From: an uncultured Oscillatoriales cyanobacterium
Lineage (GTDB): Bacteria > Cyanobacteriota > Cyanobacteriia > Cyanobacteriales > Microcoleaceae
Direction: 5' to 3'
Length of the DNA: 42,960 nt
NCBI GenBank assembly: GCA_903893625.1
Contig: CAITND010000013.1
Span: 1-42,960, forward strand
Shown here piece by piece: positions 9,412 to 19,229 of the stretch. The stretch's first letter is position 1; each line of letters opens with the position of its first letter. The notes under the pieces were generated by a model. It did no database searches. It saw only the letters and a program-made list of their open reading frames with translations, and was not told the origin of the DNA. The position numbers and the translations under genes are program-made.

Positions 9412-9882
9412 TTAGTACCGATAATGAGCAAAGGCTTTATTAGCTTCTGCCATTCGGTGGGTTTCTTCCCGTTTGCGAACTGCACTTCCGCTTTCGTTGG
9501 CAGCATCCATCAGTTCATTGGCTAATCGTATAGCCATGGAACGTCCGGTTCTAGCTCTAGCATATTGAATTAACCAACGTAGGGCTAAAGCCGTTCCTCT
9601 TTCTGAGCGGACTTCCATCGGAACTTGATAGGTTGCACCGCCAACCCGTCGTGCTTTCACTTCCACCAGGGGGGTAGCATTGCGAACGGCTTTTTCAAAG
9701 ACCTCAAGAGGTTCTGAACCCGTTCTTTCTTCGATTGTTTTCAGCGCTTGATAAATGATCCGGTAGGCGATGGATTTCTTTCCATGTTTCATGATGCGAC
9801 GTACCATCATGCTAACTAAGCGACTGTTATAGACCGGATCAGCAGGGATCGGACGCTTCTGCACAACTCTGCGACGAGACAT
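9412..9882 (-). CDS. rpsG: 30S ribosomal protein S7
   Basis: A 156-residue protein of standard S7 length, starting [20 protein letters not shown] and ending AFAHYRY. The conserved block [11 protein letters not shown] is present. S7 binds the 3' domain of 16S rRNA and starts assembly of the 30S head; in many bacteria it is also the translational repressor of the str operon. A GAGGAAG ribosome binding site precedes the ATG. The spacer to rpsL contains a pair of mutually exclusive hairpins (9947-9973). Confidence 0.98.
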   Translation of the reverse strand: MSRRRVVQKRPIPADPVYNSRLVSMMVRRIMKHGKKSIAYRIIYQALKTIEERTGSEPLEVFEKAVRNATPLVEVKARRVGGATYQVPMEVRSERGTALALRWLIQYARARTGRSMAIRLANELMDAANESGSAVRKREETHRMAEANKAFAHYRY

Positions 9883-9946
9883 ATTGTATCTTCCTCAACA
9901 CAATAGATGATTTTAGATTTTCAGCGATTAGTACAAGTCATCAGAA

Positions 9947-9973
9947 GCTAACGGCTGTTAGCCTTGAGCTAAC
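9947..9973 (-). promoter_or_regulatory. alternating hairpin pair in the rpsL-rpsG spacer
   Basis: Three copies of a six-base arm occur in alternating orientation: GCTAAC (9947-9952), GTTAGC (9957-9962), GCTAAC (9968-9973). The middle arm can pair with either neighbour (loops of 4 and 5 bases), so two hairpins exclude each other. There is no T run, so it is not a simple terminator. It could be a processing or translational control site for rpsG, which is inference. Confidence 0.35.
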
Positions 9974-10014
9974 AACACCAGCCCAACTTTCAACTTGACC
10001 GTGATTCAAAGTTC

Positions 10015-10386
10015 TTATTTAGGACGCTTGGCGCCATACTTCGAGCGTCCCTGACGACGATCTTTGACTCCCGCCGTGTCTAATGTTCCCCGAATAATGT
10101 GATATCGAACTCCAGGCAAATCTTTCACCCGACCGCCTCGAATCATTACTACGGAGTGTTCTTGCAAGTTGTGACCAATACCCGGAATATATGCTGTCAC
10201 TTCATAGCCAGAGGTTAGCCGCACCCTTGCCACCTTACGCAGCGCGGAATTAGGTTTTTTGGGGGTGGTTGTATAAACCCGTGTGCAGACTCCCCGCCGT
10301 TGAGGGCAACTCTTAAGGGCGGGCGATTTTGTTTTCTTCTGAGTCTGTTCCCGTGCAGAACGAATTAGTTGCTGGATAGTGGGCAT
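10015..10386 (-). CDS. rpsL: 30S ribosomal protein S12
   Basis: A 123-residue protein with the S12 hallmarks [28 protein letters not shown] (the streptomycin-contact loop, with the wild-type Lys of PKKPNS), HNLQEHSVV and [14 protein letters not shown] (second streptomycin loop, wild type). S12 monitors decoding accuracy in the A site. As the first gene of the str operon it lies about 120 bp downstream of a good sigma-70 promoter. The residues whose mutation gives streptomycin resistance look unaltered. Confidence 0.98.
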   Translation of the reverse strand: MPTIQQLIRSAREQTQKKTKSPALKSCPQRRGVCTRVYTTTPKKPNSALRKVARVRLTSGYEVTAYIPGIGHNLQEHSVVMIRGGRVKDLPGVRYHIIRGTLDTAGVKDRRQGRSKYGAKRPK

Positions 10387-10514
10387 GAGTTACGACATAC
10401 TGAAATAATTCGGCAATTTGAAGTTTTAAGGTATCTCCACTGAAATATCCCTCCCCTACCTGGGGACGGGACTTTCTTTCAAAAGTATGGTCAGATGTTG
10501 ACACCCAAAAGATC

Positions 10515-10543
10515 ATAATAACCCATCCAGGCACTTTTGGCAA
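10515..10543 (-). promoter_or_regulatory. sigma-70-type promoter of the str operon
   Basis: Read on the minus strand, -35 TTGCCA (10543-10538) and -10 TATTAT (10520-10515) are separated by exactly 17 bp. The expected transcript start near 10508 leaves a leader of about 120 bases before rpsL. The heptamer repeat block begins 13 bp upstream of the -35 box. Confidence 0.55.
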
Positions 10544-10556
10544 ACTTTCTATAGTA

Positions 10557-10655
10557 GGGAACAGGGAACAGGGAACAGGGAACAGGGAACAGGGAATTAC
10601 GAATTACGAATTACGAACGGGGGAATGGGGAATGGGGAATGGGGAATGGGGAATG
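10557..10655 (+). repeat. three adjoining heptamer tandem arrays (STRR type)
   Basis: Five copies of GGGAACA (10557-10591), then three copies of GAATTAC (10594-10614), then four copies of AATGGGG (10624-10651) with flanking partial units. All have a period of 7 bp although the sequences differ. Heptanucleotide short tandem repeats are a known feature of filamentous cyanobacterial genomes. The first and third arrays on the plus strand contain regularly spaced runs of 3-4 G and could form G-quadruplexes. Confidence 0.9.
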
Positions 10656-10677
10656 AAAAGAATAAAGAGATCACTGT

Positions 10678-11007
10678 CTAGGCTTGAGCAACAAAAGAAT
10701 AGCTACAACTACAACTTTGAGAGGCGTTGGGGTTTTGGAAGCGAAACCCACCTCCCATTAAATCTTCAGAATAGTCAATAGTTAAGTTTTCTAGGTACTT
10801 TAAATTTTCCGGCTCAACAACAATTTTAATCTGATCAGACTGATAAACTACATCCCTCGACTGGTGTGTTTCTTCAAATCCCATTGTATAAGACCAGTCA
10901 CAGCAGCCTCCCTTTTGCACCCCAAGACGAAAGTGCAGATGAGGATTATTTTGTTTGGACTTGAGGCGCAGAACCTCACGAGTGGCTGCTGGACTCAGAG
11001 AAATCAT
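10678..11007 (-). CDS. IscA/SufA-type iron-sulfur assembly protein
   Basis: A 109-residue HesB/IscA-fold protein. The three cysteines that bind iron or a cluster are present: one at GGCC (C35) and the C-x-C pair near the end (C99, C101). The segment EDLMGGGFRFQNPNA is diagnostic of the A-type carriers. Such proteins accept Fe-S clusters from the SUF scaffold and pass them to target enzymes; cyanobacteria carry several paralogues, and the sequence alone does not tell whether this is IscA, SufA or another. It does not overlap its neighbours and is probably its own transcript. Confidence 0.9.
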   Translation of the reverse strand: MISLSPAATREVLRLKSKQNNPHLHFRLGVQKGGCCDWSYTMGFEETHQSRDVVYQSDQIKIVVEPENLKYLENLTIDYSEDLMGGGFRFQNPNASQSCSCSYSFVAQA

Positions 11008-11074
11008 GGAACACCTACTTGCAAAAACGTTAATCTATTTTCAGATTACCGGAAAGTTGGGTTTCTGGTGATCT

Positions 11075-11491
11075 TTAAGCAGGGCTACGAGAATAGTCAT
11101 CTTGGAACCTGATGATATCATCCTCTCCCAAATATTCCCCGTTCTGGACTTCAATTAAAACCAAAGGAATGACACCCGGATTTTCCAAGCGGTGAGATGT
11201 GCATTGAGGAACATAAGTGGACTGGTTCGAGAATAAAATTTCTTCACAATCCCCACACACAACCCTAGCAGTTCCGGCAACAACAATCCAGTGTTCACTG
11301 CGATGATGGTGCATTTGTAAACTTAGGCGATGACCGGGTTTGACTTCAATGCGCTTAATTTTATATCCTGGCCCTTCTTCCAGTGTCGTAAATGAACCCC
11401 AAGGTCTTAATTCAGTTGTAGTATTACCTACATTGGGGATATTTTCAGTGGAGGGTGTAGAATTTTCAACAATTTCTTGGACTGCTACCAT
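11075..11491 (-). CDS. cupin, mannose-6-phosphate isomerase type II-like
   Basis: A 138-residue single-domain cupin. RPWGSF (29-34), the metal-binding block HHHRSEHWIVVAGTA (61-75) and the second cupin motif with H100 match the C-terminal isomerase domain of ManC-type (bifunctional GDP-mannose pyrophosphorylase/phosphomannose isomerase) proteins. Here it is free-standing, without the nucleotidyltransferase domain. Interconversion of mannose-6-phosphate and fructose-6-phosphate is the likely reaction, feeding surface polysaccharides, but other sugar-phosphate isomerase roles are possible. The first ~22 residues are a low-similarity extension. It is followed after 67 bp by the IscA-like gene in the same direction, with no evident functional link. 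Confidence 0.82.
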   Translation of the reverse strand: MVAVQEIVENSTPSTENIPNVGNTTTELRPWGSFTTLEEGPGYKIKRIEVKPGHRLSLQMHHHRSEHWIVVAGTARVVCGDCEEILFSNQSTYVPQCTSHRLENPGVIPLVLIEVQNGEYLGEDDIIRFQDDYSRSPA

Positions 11492-11704
11492 AATCTTATT
11501 CCCGTATCAAAGATTTTACCTAATTAAAATCTGGGGTCGCATTAATTAACTCTTGGACGGCTCTTTTACGTTCTCAAGAATACTACTCCCCATAACTATC
11601 TTAGCAAATGCACCTTGCTTGCTATCGTCCATCATAGTCTTCTTTAAGCTGTATCTGATCAAATCTTTACAAAATATTAAGTAGGGGTTGAATGTTGTTA
11701 ACGG

Positions 11705-13663
11705 TTAACTATCAACTTTTATGGCAATTCCTAAGCCATTATGAACAGGTGCGGCTGTGGGGAAAGGACGGTCTAAATAGTATCCTCCTAAATAGAGACT
11801 GGTGGAACTTCCTCCGTCTAAATTTAAGGCGGTAACTGCTTCTAATTTTTGCAGAATTTGAGCGAGTTCTGCTAAACTGGGGCCAGAACCATTGGGACGG
11901 TTATGAACAGCAACGATTAATAAAGTATTATTATTGGTAATTGCTATAGCACTGCGAATGGCTTTTTGTTGTTGAAAGGCTGGATTAAATCGTTCGAGTG
12001 CAGCATCTAAAACAATTTGACGATTTTGAATTAATAACGGCCCTGCTCCTAAAATATTAGGATAATTTTGAAAATCCGGGGGTTCGGTTTGACTCTGTAA
12101 TTGTAAACGAGTTCCAATGGGTAATAAGTTTAATAATTCAGGACGACTTCTGATAACTAATAAATAACCTTGAACCGGAATAGCAATTGTAGGTGATCCT
12201 GATTTTAGGGTTTCAATGTGACGGGTGATTTGGTTATTTTCAACAACAATAATTTTTTCTTGATTATTAATCGGGGTATAAGTTGTTCCCCAATCAGAAG
12301 TATAACGGGAAATTCCTGTTTCAGCATAACCGCTATTGAGATATTGGATGGGTAAGGTTTTACCGGAATCTGTTGTTATGGTTTCCTTTAATATTAAACG
12401 ATTCATAATTATAGGTTTACTCTGTCCCCAAGCGATCGCCCCTCGATTTAAAATCGGGCTAGATAACCAGTTATTATTTAATCGAATTGCTCCTAATGGT
12501 AATTGATTATTACGATTAAAAAAACCGCCATTAATTGCTGCTAAAACTTGTGCTTTCTGTGCTATATCTAATAAGGGTAAAGTTCCTTGGCGAGAATTGG
12601 TATTACTTAAAATAGGGGTTAAGCTGATTGTAGGTTGATTTAAGTCAACTTCTAACCAATACACCGGAAACCGTTCAACAGTTGTTACTGGATTCTTTAA
12701 AATTCGATTCAGTAAAGATCCTAAAGATATCTCGGTTTTGGGGATTTCAATATACTCTTGTCTCCACCTAAGTCCAGGTTGCCATAAAATATTTTTAGAC
12801 TCTAAAAAATCGGGTTTAATATCAATGATTAAACGATAGGGAGAGTCTAATGTTGTTACAACAGGTCGCCAACCGGGAGGAACACTAAACCGAATCTGAG
12901 TTTGATGATTTTGGGATTGTAATTTTATCTTTGAATCGTTATTTGATAAAAGTTTGGGATCAGCATCAGCTTCTAAAATTAGACTCCAATCTTGTAAAAT
13001 TGGGGGAGAAGGTTGAGAAGGTTTAGGTTGATTTCGAGTAGTGGGATCATCGGTTAATGGTGGCGATGAAGGTTGAGGAGAATTAGAGGGCGATCGCTTT
13101 TTAATATCAGGAGTTGGTTGTTGCCAAAAAGTGGGTTTATCGAGTTCAATAATAATTTTTTGAGGTAAAAATGTAGATTCTATTTGAGGTGAATTGCTTT
13201 CTAAAGATTGGGGTTCAAGACGGATAGATTGAATTGTTGATGGAGGGACTGTAATTTTTAAAGTCGCTCCATTCGGTTGAATTTCCCATTGAGAACTAGC
13301 CGGAAAATTAGATAAATCTAAATAGCGATAGGGATTAATATATTGAGCAGATAAAATAACAGAATCAGAAAACCATTGCATCGGTTGTTGAGAACTATTA
13401 TTAGTATCGAGTAGATTAATTCCCAGATTCTGCATTAATCCAATATCACTCATTTTTACAGAAAATGCTGAGTTTCTGTTGGATGGGTCAATTTGCCAAG
13501 GAATATTAATTAAATGACCATTTAATTCAATACTGTTTCCTTGTTGTGGTGAATAGTTTGATTTAGGCAAAGCTGAGGTAGCAACGGGGAAAAGGCTTAA
13601 CCCTATTACACTTAATAATAGAATAATATTTTTTTTCTTTAGACTTAGATTAATATCAATCAT
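11705..13663 (-). CDS. secreted phosphodiester glycosidase (NAGPA-domain) protein
   Basis: A 652-residue exported protein. Residues 1-31 form a signal peptide (KKK followed by a hydrophobic core, cleavage after a region resembling ATSA). The middle third is Pro/Ser-rich (about 185-225) and low in complexity, separating an N-terminal beta-rich region from the C-terminal catalytic part. From about residue 360 the NAGPA fold is seen: LAAINGGFFNRNNQLP, a central IRSAIAITNNNTLLIVAVHNR block, and the hallmark LNLDGGSSTSLYLGG near the end. Family members cleave sugar phosphodiesters, for example in cell-envelope or exopolysaccharide turnover; bacterial substrates are mostly unknown. The gene stands alone; the region upstream holds interspersed repeats. 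Confidence 0.85.
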   Translation of the reverse strand: MIDINLSLKKKNIILLLSVIGLSLFPVATSALPKSNYSPQQGNSIELNGHLINIPWQIDPSNRNSAFSVKMSDIGLMQNLGINLLDTNNSSQQPMQWFSDSVILSAQYINPYRYLDLSNFPASSQWEIQPNGATLKITVPPSTIQSIRLEPQSLESNSPQIESTFLPQKIIIELDKPTFWQQPTPDIKKRSPSNSPQPSSPPLTDDPTTRNQPKPSQPSPPILQDWSLILEADADPKLLSNNDSKIKLQSQNHQTQIRFSVPPGWRPVVTTLDSPYRLIIDIKPDFLESKNILWQPGLRWRQEYIEIPKTEISLGSLLNRILKNPVTTVERFPVYWLEVDLNQPTISLTPILSNTNSRQGTLPLLDIAQKAQVLAAINGGFFNRNNQLPLGAIRLNNNWLSSPILNRGAIAWGQSKPIIMNRLILKETITTDSGKTLPIQYLNSGYAETGISRYTSDWGTTYTPINNQEKIIVVENNQITRHIETLKSGSPTIAIPVQGYLLVIRSRPELLNLLPIGTRLQLQSQTEPPDFQNYPNILGAGPLLIQNRQIVLDAALERFNPAFQQQKAIRSAIAITNNNTLLIVAVHNRPNGSGPSLAELAQILQKLEAVTALNLDGGSSTSLYLGGYYLDRPFPTAAPVHNGLGIAIKVDS

Positions 13664-13770
13664 ATTTTGACTAAAATGTAAACAGAGATCACGGATTTAG
13701 ACGGATTTGTATGGGCGGGTATAAACTGGGTTTCTGTACAAATCTTCCGTTGTTTAATCAAGATGATTGC

Positions 13771-13785
13771 AGAAACCCGGTTTCT
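13771..13785. repeat. interspersed palindrome AGAAACCCGGTTTCT
   Basis: A 15-bp near-perfect palindrome. Related copies lie at 18865-18879, 19149-19163, 19198-19212, 26497-26511 and 26515-26529, all between genes, so it is a dispersed family in this genome. Confidence 0.75.
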
Positions 13786-13814
13786 AGTTCATTAAGAAAG
13801 ATATAAAAGAACCC

Positions 13815-13856
13815 AACCGTCAACCGTCAACAGATAACAGACAATAGACAACAGAC
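13815..13856 (+). repeat. degenerate heptamer array
   Basis: Six consecutive 7-bp units: AACCGTC twice, AACAGAT, AACAGAC, AATAGAC, AACAGAC. It is the same period as the 10557-10655 arrays but a different unit, and more decayed. Confidence 0.75.
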
Positions 13857-13969
13857 AACAAATTTTAATTGTTTCAGAGTATGATCCAATTCAGTGTATC
13901 CTAGTAAGGATGGGGTTTTTCCGCCATAATGTAAATTTTGGCAACAATTTAATTCTTAATGTAAAGAAC

Positions 13970-13987
13970 GTAACGCTTGCTTGTTAC
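13970..13987. promoter_or_regulatory. inverted repeat upstream of glutamate synthase gene
   Basis: GTAAC (13970-13974) and GTTAC (13983-13987) form a perfect inverted repeat with 8 bp between arms, about 160 bp before the start codon. It resembles a dimeric regulator site. It does not fit the NtcA consensus GTA-N8-TAC, because the GTA and TAC here are 12 bp apart. Confidence 0.25.
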
Positions 13988-14094
13988 ATAGAATTTCTGG
14001 AAAAACGCAGTAGGGGCGGGGTTTTCCCGCCCGGTATTGTATGATTGTTAACCTGCCCCATCCATTCACCCCGCGCTGCACGCTTTTTCTGTAG

Positions 14095-14114
14095 AGACGT
14101 GCCATGGCACGTCT
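14095..14114. repeat. 20-bp perfect palindrome, dispersed family
   Basis: AGACGTGCCATGGCACGTCT is its own reverse complement. A longer relative with flanking TGTAG/CTACA occurs at 30447-30476. Palindromes of this kind are scattered in intergenic DNA of filamentous cyanobacteria. Confidence 0.8.
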
Positions 14115-14148
14115 GTACACATCTACCCTCACTCGATAAAATCAAGAC

Positions 14149-17100
14149 ATGGATAACACGAGAGTCAATTACAACCAACAACAACAGAATCAACAGGAGC
14201 TTATGTCAGGGAGTATGGGCTACCCTTATGGCGGTCAACGCTGGTTAGTTGAAGAAAGAGATGCTTGCGGGGTCGGTTTTATTGCTAACCCATCCGGGGG
14301 CGCGAGTCATTCTATTATTCAAAAAGCGTTACCTGCTTTAACTTGCTTAGAACATCGGGGCGGCTGTAGCGCGGATCAGGACTCTGGGGATGGGGCGGGA
14401 ATCATGACCGCTATTCCTTGGGAATTGTTAGCACCTTGGTTTACTGAACGAAATATTGATATTCTGCAAGAACCGGAATGTAAATTTGGGGTAGGGATGG
14501 TATTTTTACCCCAAGATAGTGATTTAGCGGTTAAAGCACGTCAAATTATTGAAACTGACCTTAAACAAGAAGAATTAGTTGTCGTGGGTTGGCGGGAAGT
14601 CCCGGTTAAACCGGAAGTTTTGGGAGAACAAGCCAGAGAAAATCAACCTCGTATTGAACAAATTATTGTTTATTCTATTAAGGGCAATATTGGGGATGAT
14701 TTAGACAGACAACTATTTTTAGCCCGACGTTCTTCTGGGGTAGCGTTAAAAGAAGATGGGTTAATCTGGGGTGAAAATGTTTATATTTGCTCGTTTTCTT
14801 GCCGTACTATTGTCTATAAAGGCATGGTGCGCTCGGCGATCTTAGGAGAATTTTATTTAGATTTAATTAACCCAACCTATAAAAGCAATTTCGCGGTTTA
14901 TCATCGACGCTTCAGTACCAATACCATGCCGCGCTGGCCATTGGCTCAACCGATGCGACTGTTAGGGCATAATGGCGAAATTAATACGCTATTGGGTAAT
15001 ATTAACTGGATGCGGGCGCGAGAAGGCGTTTTGTCCCATCCCGTTTGGAGCGAGCGCCTAAAAACCCTAATTCCCTTTGTGGATGCTGATAATAGCGACT
15101 CGGCTAATTTAGATAATGTCATGGAGTTGCTGGTGAGAACCGGGCGCTGTCCCTTGGAAGCGTTAATGATTATGGTTCCCGAAGCCTATAAAAATCAGCC
15201 TAATCTCAAGGATTTGCCAGAAATTACCGATTTTTATGAATATTATAGTGGCATCCAAGAATCTTGGGACGGCCCAGCATTATTAGTATTTAGCGACGGT
15301 AAACAAATTGGGGCTTGTTTAGATCGTAATGGCCTCCGTCCAGCCCGATATTGTATCACCAAAGATGGCGTGATCATGGTTTCCTCCGAAGCCGGGGTCG
15401 TGGATATTCCCGAAGACCAAATTCTGGAAAAAGGCCGTTTAGGGCCAGGACAAATGATTGCGGTAGATTTGAGCACCCACGAAATTCTCAAAAATTGGGA
15501 TATCAAACAACGGGTCGCCCATGAACATCCTTATCGGGAATGGTTACAACAATATCGTAAAGACCTCGAACCCCAACCCTTTGTCAGCGAAAAACAATTA
15601 GCACCCAACGACCTCCTACAACAGCAAACCGCCTTTGGTTATGGGGCGGAAGATTTAGATATCCAAATTGCGGATATGGCGAGTACCGCTAAGGAAGCCA
15701 CATTCTGTATGGGAGATGATATTCCCTTGGCGGTGCTTTCCGATAAACCTCATTTGTTATATGACTACTTTAAACAACGTTTTGCTCAGGTAACAAACCC
15801 TCCGATTGACCCGTTGCGGGAACGAATTGTGATGTCGTTGTGTATGCGGTTAGGGAAACGGGGAAATTTGTTAGACCTGAAACCCGAAGATGCCCGACTG
15901 TTTAAAATTGACTCTCCACTGCTGAATGAGGCGGAATTGGAAGCGTTGCGTCAGTCGAATTTTCCCAGTATCACTCTCTCAACTCTTTATAGTTGGGAAG
16001 ATGGGCCAAATGGTGCGGCGATCGCCCTGACCCAACTTTGTGAAAAAGCAGCCGCAGCCGTCGATCAGGGCTGCGAAATCATTATTCTGTCCGATCAGGG
16101 GTTAACGGCCGAACAGACCTATATTCCGCCGTTGTTGGCTGTAGGGGCTGTTCACCATTATTTAATTAAAATCGGAAAACGCTTAAATGCCTCCCTCGTG
16201 GTGGAAACGGCCCAATGTTGGAGTACCCATCATTTTGCCTGTTTGGTGGGTTATGGGGCTTCGGCTATTTGTCCCTATACGGCTTTGGAAACCGTGCGCC
16301 ATTGGTGGTCTAGTCCTCTGATTCAGAATAATCTGGAGGCGGGCAAAATCCCCCCGATGTCGATGCCAGATGCCCAAAATAACTATCGGAAAGCGGTAGA
16401 AGATGGGTTACTGAAGATTTTATCGAAGATGGGAATTTCTCTGTTATCTTCCTATCAAGGAGCGCAAATCTTTGAGGCGATTGGGATCGGAGAAGATTTA
16501 CTAGAAGTGGGTTTTCGAGGTACGGTGTCACGGGTTGGCGGTTTGACAATTTCTGAGTTAAGCCAAGAGGTGTATCAATTCCATGCCAAAGCATTCCCAG
16601 TAGAAGGGAAAAAGTTAGAAAACTTTGGATTTGTCAACGCCATGAAACGGGGTGAATATCACTTAAATAACCCCAATATGACGAAATTGCTACACCAAGC
16701 AGTACGTTCTACCCAACCCCCCGTACACGGGGGGCCAGGGGGGGGTAAAGGGTTCGACCTGTACGAACTGTATCGTCAATACATGGAAAACCGCCCCGTA
16801 ACAGCTTTGCGGGATTTGTTGGATTTTAATAGCGATCGCAATTCTATCCCCTTAGAAGAAGTTGAGTCCGTCGAAGAAATTGTTAAACGCTTCTGTACCG
16901 GGGGGATGTCCCTGGGGGCCCTATCTCCCGAAGCCCATGAAGTTTTAGCGATCGCCATGAACCGTTTAGGCGGAAAATCCAACTCCGGCGAAGGAGGAGA
17001 AGATCCCGCTCGCCTCAAGATTTTTAACGATGTCGATGAAAATGGGATTTCGGCCGGACGTCCCTACTTAAAAGGACTCCAAAACGGAGATAGTGCTAGT

Positions 17101-18825
17101 TCAGCAATTAAACAAGTTGCATCGGGACGGTTTGGAGTCACGCCCGAATATTTGATGAGCGCCCAGTCCATTGAAATTAAAGTCGCTCAAGGGGCGAAAC
17201 CAGGGGAAGGAGGACAACTTCCCGGGAAGAAAGTTAGCGAATATATTGCTATGTTGCGACGGTCGAAACCCGGCGTCACCTTAATTTCCCCTCCTCCTCA
17301 CCATGATATTTATTCCATTGAAGACTTAGCCCAATTAATCTTTGACCTGCACCAAATTAACCCAAACGCGACAGTTTCGGTCAAATTAGTCGCAGAAGTC
17401 GGAATTGGAACTATTGCCGCCGGAGTTGCTAAAGCTAACGCCGATTATATCCAAATTTCTGGTCATGACGGTGGAACTGGCGCCTCTCCCCTAACTTCTA
17501 TTAAACACGCCGGAAGTCCTTGGGAATTGGGGTTAACGGAAGTCCATCGGGTGTTGATGGGGAATAAACTCCGCGACCGGGTGCGTTTGCGGGTGGATGG
17601 TGGTTTCAAAACCGGATGGGATGTCGTGATCGGGGCGTTAATGGGGGCTGAGGAATTCGGCTTCGGAACTATTGCTATGATTGCAGAAGGCTGTATTATG
17701 GCTCGTATTTGCCATACGAATAACTGTCCGGTGGGGGTGACATCTCAACAAGAACGTTTGCGAGAACGTTTCCCCGGAACTCCGGGTCATGTGGTCAATT
17801 TCTTCTATTTTGTAGCTGAAGAAGTGCGTCATATTTTAGCCCGGTTGGGATATCGCAAATTAGTCGATTTAGTTGGACGGTCTGACCTGCTAAAACGTCG
17901 GGATGGGGTGAATGTTGCTAAGACCCAACACCTGAATTTAGATGTATTTACCCAAGCGCCTGTAACAAGCGATCGCAACTGGTTAAACCATGAACCCATC
18001 CATAGTAACGGCCCGGTGTTGGATGATGTCTTATTAGAAGATGCGGAAATTGCCTCGGCTATTCAAAACCAGGGGACGGTAACGAAAACCCTGCGGATCG
18101 TTAATACTGACCGGACGGTGGGGACACGCATTGCCGGGAAAATCGCCTCTATATACGGAAATAGTGGCTTTGCTGGCCAAATTAACCTTGACTTTACAGG
18201 TGCAGCAGGTCAGAGTTTTGGCGCCTTTAACCTCCCCGGAATCAAGTTAACTCTGACGGGGGAAGCGAATGATTATGTTGGGAAGGGGATGCACGGGGGA
18301 GAGATTATTATTAAACCGCCTGCTGCTGTTACCTACGACCCCTCGGAGAATGTGATTATCGGGAATACCTGTTTATATGGGGCGACGGGAGGAACGTTAT
18401 ACGCCTACGGAAAAGCCGGAGAACGTTTCGCGGTACGGAATTCTTTGGGTAAAGCCGTTATTGAGGGTGCTGGCGACCACTGTTGCGAATATATGACGGG
18501 GGGTGTGGTTGTGGTTCTCGGTAAGGTGGGGCGGAATGTGGGCGCCGGACAAACTGGAGGTTTAGGCTATTTCCTCGATGAAGATGGGGACTTCCCTGAA
18601 ATGATTAACCCGGAAATTGTTAAAATTCAACGGGTATCTACACCTGCTGGGGAACAACAGTTACGGTCGTTAATTCAACAACACGCCGAACACACGGTCA
18701 GCGAGAAGGCTAAAACCATTCTGGCGAACTGGTCGGAGTATTTACCGAAGTTCTGGCAAGTTGTTCCTCCTTCGGAGAAAGATAGTCCTGAAGCGTCGGA
18801 TGCGATCGTGGCGGTTGCGATTTAG
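14149..18825 (+). CDS. gltS: glutamate synthase, ferredoxin-dependent type (Fd-GOGAT)
   Basis: A 1558-residue flavoprotein that makes two glutamates from glutamine and 2-oxoglutarate, completing the GS-GOGAT ammonium assimilation cycle. An N-terminal propeptide precedes the nucleophile Cys of the glutaminase domain (C40 in ACGVGF), which must be exposed by cleavage. The central and FMN-binding synthase domains follow, with the 3Fe-4S cysteines in the CHTNNCPVG block and the C-terminal beta-helix ([20 protein letters not shown]). The longer loop before [18 protein letters not shown] and the lack of an adjacent gltD indicate the ferredoxin rather than NAD(P)H form; this is a family-based judgement. 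Start: ATG 14149 gives a 39-residue propeptide; ATG 14203 has an AGGAG three bases upstream and is a real alternative. The symbol glsF is also used. Confidence 0.93.
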   Translation: MDNTRVNYNQQQQNQQELMSGSMGYPYGGQRWLVEERDACGVGFIANPSGGASHSIIQKALPALTCLEHRGGCSADQDSGDGAGIMTAIPWELLAPWFTERNIDILQEPECKFGVGMVFLPQDSDLAVKARQIIETDLKQEELVVVGWREVPVKPEVLGEQARENQPRIEQIIVYSIKGNIGDDLDRQLFLARRSSGVALKEDGLIWGENVYICSFSCRTIVYKGMVRSAILGEFYLDLINPTYKSNFAVYHRRFSTNTMPRWPLAQPMRLLGHNGEINTLLGNINWMRAREGVLSHPVWSERLKTLIPFVDADNSDSANLDNVMELLVRTGRCPLEALMIMVPEAYKNQPNLKDLPEITDFYEYYSGIQESWDGPALLVFSDGKQIGACLDRNGLRPARYCITKDGVIMVSSEAGVVDIPEDQILEKGRLGPGQMIAVDLSTHEILKNWDIKQRVAHEHPYREWLQQYRKDLEPQPFVSEKQLAPNDLLQQQTAFGYGAEDLDIQIADMASTAKEATFCMGDDIPLAVLSDKPHLLYDYFKQRFAQVTNPPIDPLRERIVMSLCMRLGKRGNLLDLKPEDARLFKIDSPLLNEAELEALRQSNFPSITLSTLYSWEDGPNGAAIALTQLCEKAAAAVDQGCEIIILSDQGLTAEQTYIPPLLAVGAVHHYLIKIGKRLNASLVVETAQCWSTHHFACLVGYGASAICPYTALETVRHWWSSPLIQNNLEAGKIPPMSMPDAQNNYRKAVEDGLLKILSKMGISLLSSYQGAQIFEAIGIGEDLLEVGFRGTVSRVGGLTISELSQEVYQFHAKAFPVEGKKLENFGFVNAMKRGEYHLNNPNMTKLLHQAVRSTQPPVHGGPGGGKGFDLYELYRQYMENRPVTALRDLLDFNSDRNSIPLEEVESVEEIVKRFCTGGMSLGALSPEAHEVLAIAMNRLGGKSNSGEGGEDPARLKIFNDVDENGISAGRPYLKGLQNGDSASSAIKQVASGRFGVTPEYLMSAQSIEIKVAQGAKPGEGGQLPGKKVSEYIAMLRRSKPGVTLISPPPHHDIYSIEDLAQLIFDLHQINPNATVSVKLVAEVGIGTIAAGVAKANADYIQISGHDGGTGASPLTSIKHAGSPWELGLTEVHRVLMGNKLRDRVRLRVDGGFKTGWDVVIGALMGAEEFGFGTIAMIAEGCIMARICHTNNCPVGVTSQQERLRERFPGTPGHVVNFFYFVAEEVRHILARLGYRKLVDLVGRSDLLKRRDGVNVAKTQHLNLDVFTQAPVTSDRNWLNHEPIHSNGPVLDDVLLEDAEIASAIQNQGTVTKTLRIVNTDRTVGTRIAGKIASIYGNSGFAGQINLDFTGAAGQSFGAFNLPGIKLTLTGEANDYVGKGMHGGEIIIKPPAAVTYDPSENVIIGNTCLYGATGGTLYAYGKAGERFAVRNSLGKAVIEGAGDHCCEYMTGGVVVVLGKVGRNVGAGQTGGLGYFLDEDGDFPEMINPEIVKIQRVSTPAGEQQLRSLIQQHAEHTVSEKAKTILANWSEYLPKFWQVVPPSEKDSPEASDAIVAVAI

Positions 18826-19229
18826 GAGAGCTAAACCCGCCCCAAATGCGATCGCAAATACCTAAGAAACCGGGTTTCTGAGAACTGTTGATAGGCCAGG
18901 GGCGGGTTTATTTAGATTTCTGCTAATTAACCAAGATTAACGGGAACCCGCCCCTACGGTTTGGGTTATATTAAGATCATTAGGGTGATTGTCATGGGTT
19001 GATTTAGAAACAAGCGATCGCACTTTCCTATATTATCAAATCCCCCAATTGTAGGGGCGGGTTCGAGACAATTTCTGTTAATTAGTATAAATCTTGCTAA
19101 ACCCGCCCCGAATGCTAAACCCGCCCCAAATGCGATCGCAATACCCAAAGAAACCGGGTTTCTAATTAAATTAATTGCAACAAATCAAGATATCTTGAGA
19201 AACCCGGTTTCTGCTACTCGAACCCGCCC
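18826..19229. repeat. repeat-packed intergenic region
   Basis: About 400 bp without a gene, between two genes that converge. A 49-bp unit occurs twice in direct orientation (18831-18879 and 19115-19163), differing only in a few bases near the middle; each contains a Gly/Cys-rich AACCCGCCCC block, a HIP1 site and the AGAAACCGGGTTTCT palindrome. Further GGGGCGGGTT/AACCCGCCCC elements in both orientations occur at about 18899-18909, 18946-18956, 19052-19062, 19099-19109 and 19221-19231, and another palindrome at 19198-19212. The inverted copies could fold into large hairpins acting as terminators for both genes. Confidence 0.75.

Larger units (their letters stand above)
13664..14148. other. intergenic region before the glutamate synthase gene, with repeats
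   Basis: About 485 bp between divergent genes. No gene is seen. It contains two copies of the AGAAACCCGGTTTCT palindrome family (one degenerate at about 13723-13736, one complete at 13771-13785), an array of heptads (13815-13856), an inverted repeat (13970-13987), a GGGCGGG/CCCGCCC element (14010-14033) and a 20-bp perfect palindrome (14095-14114). Confidence 0.6.

Noticed and set aside
10557-10655. Possible CRISPR array
   Set aside because: The repeats are contiguous heptamers with no spacers, so this is a simple tandem repeat.
13970-13987. NtcA binding site upstream of gltS
   Set aside because: The GTA and TAC are 12 bp apart instead of 8, so the consensus is not met; it was kept only as an unassigned inverted repeat.
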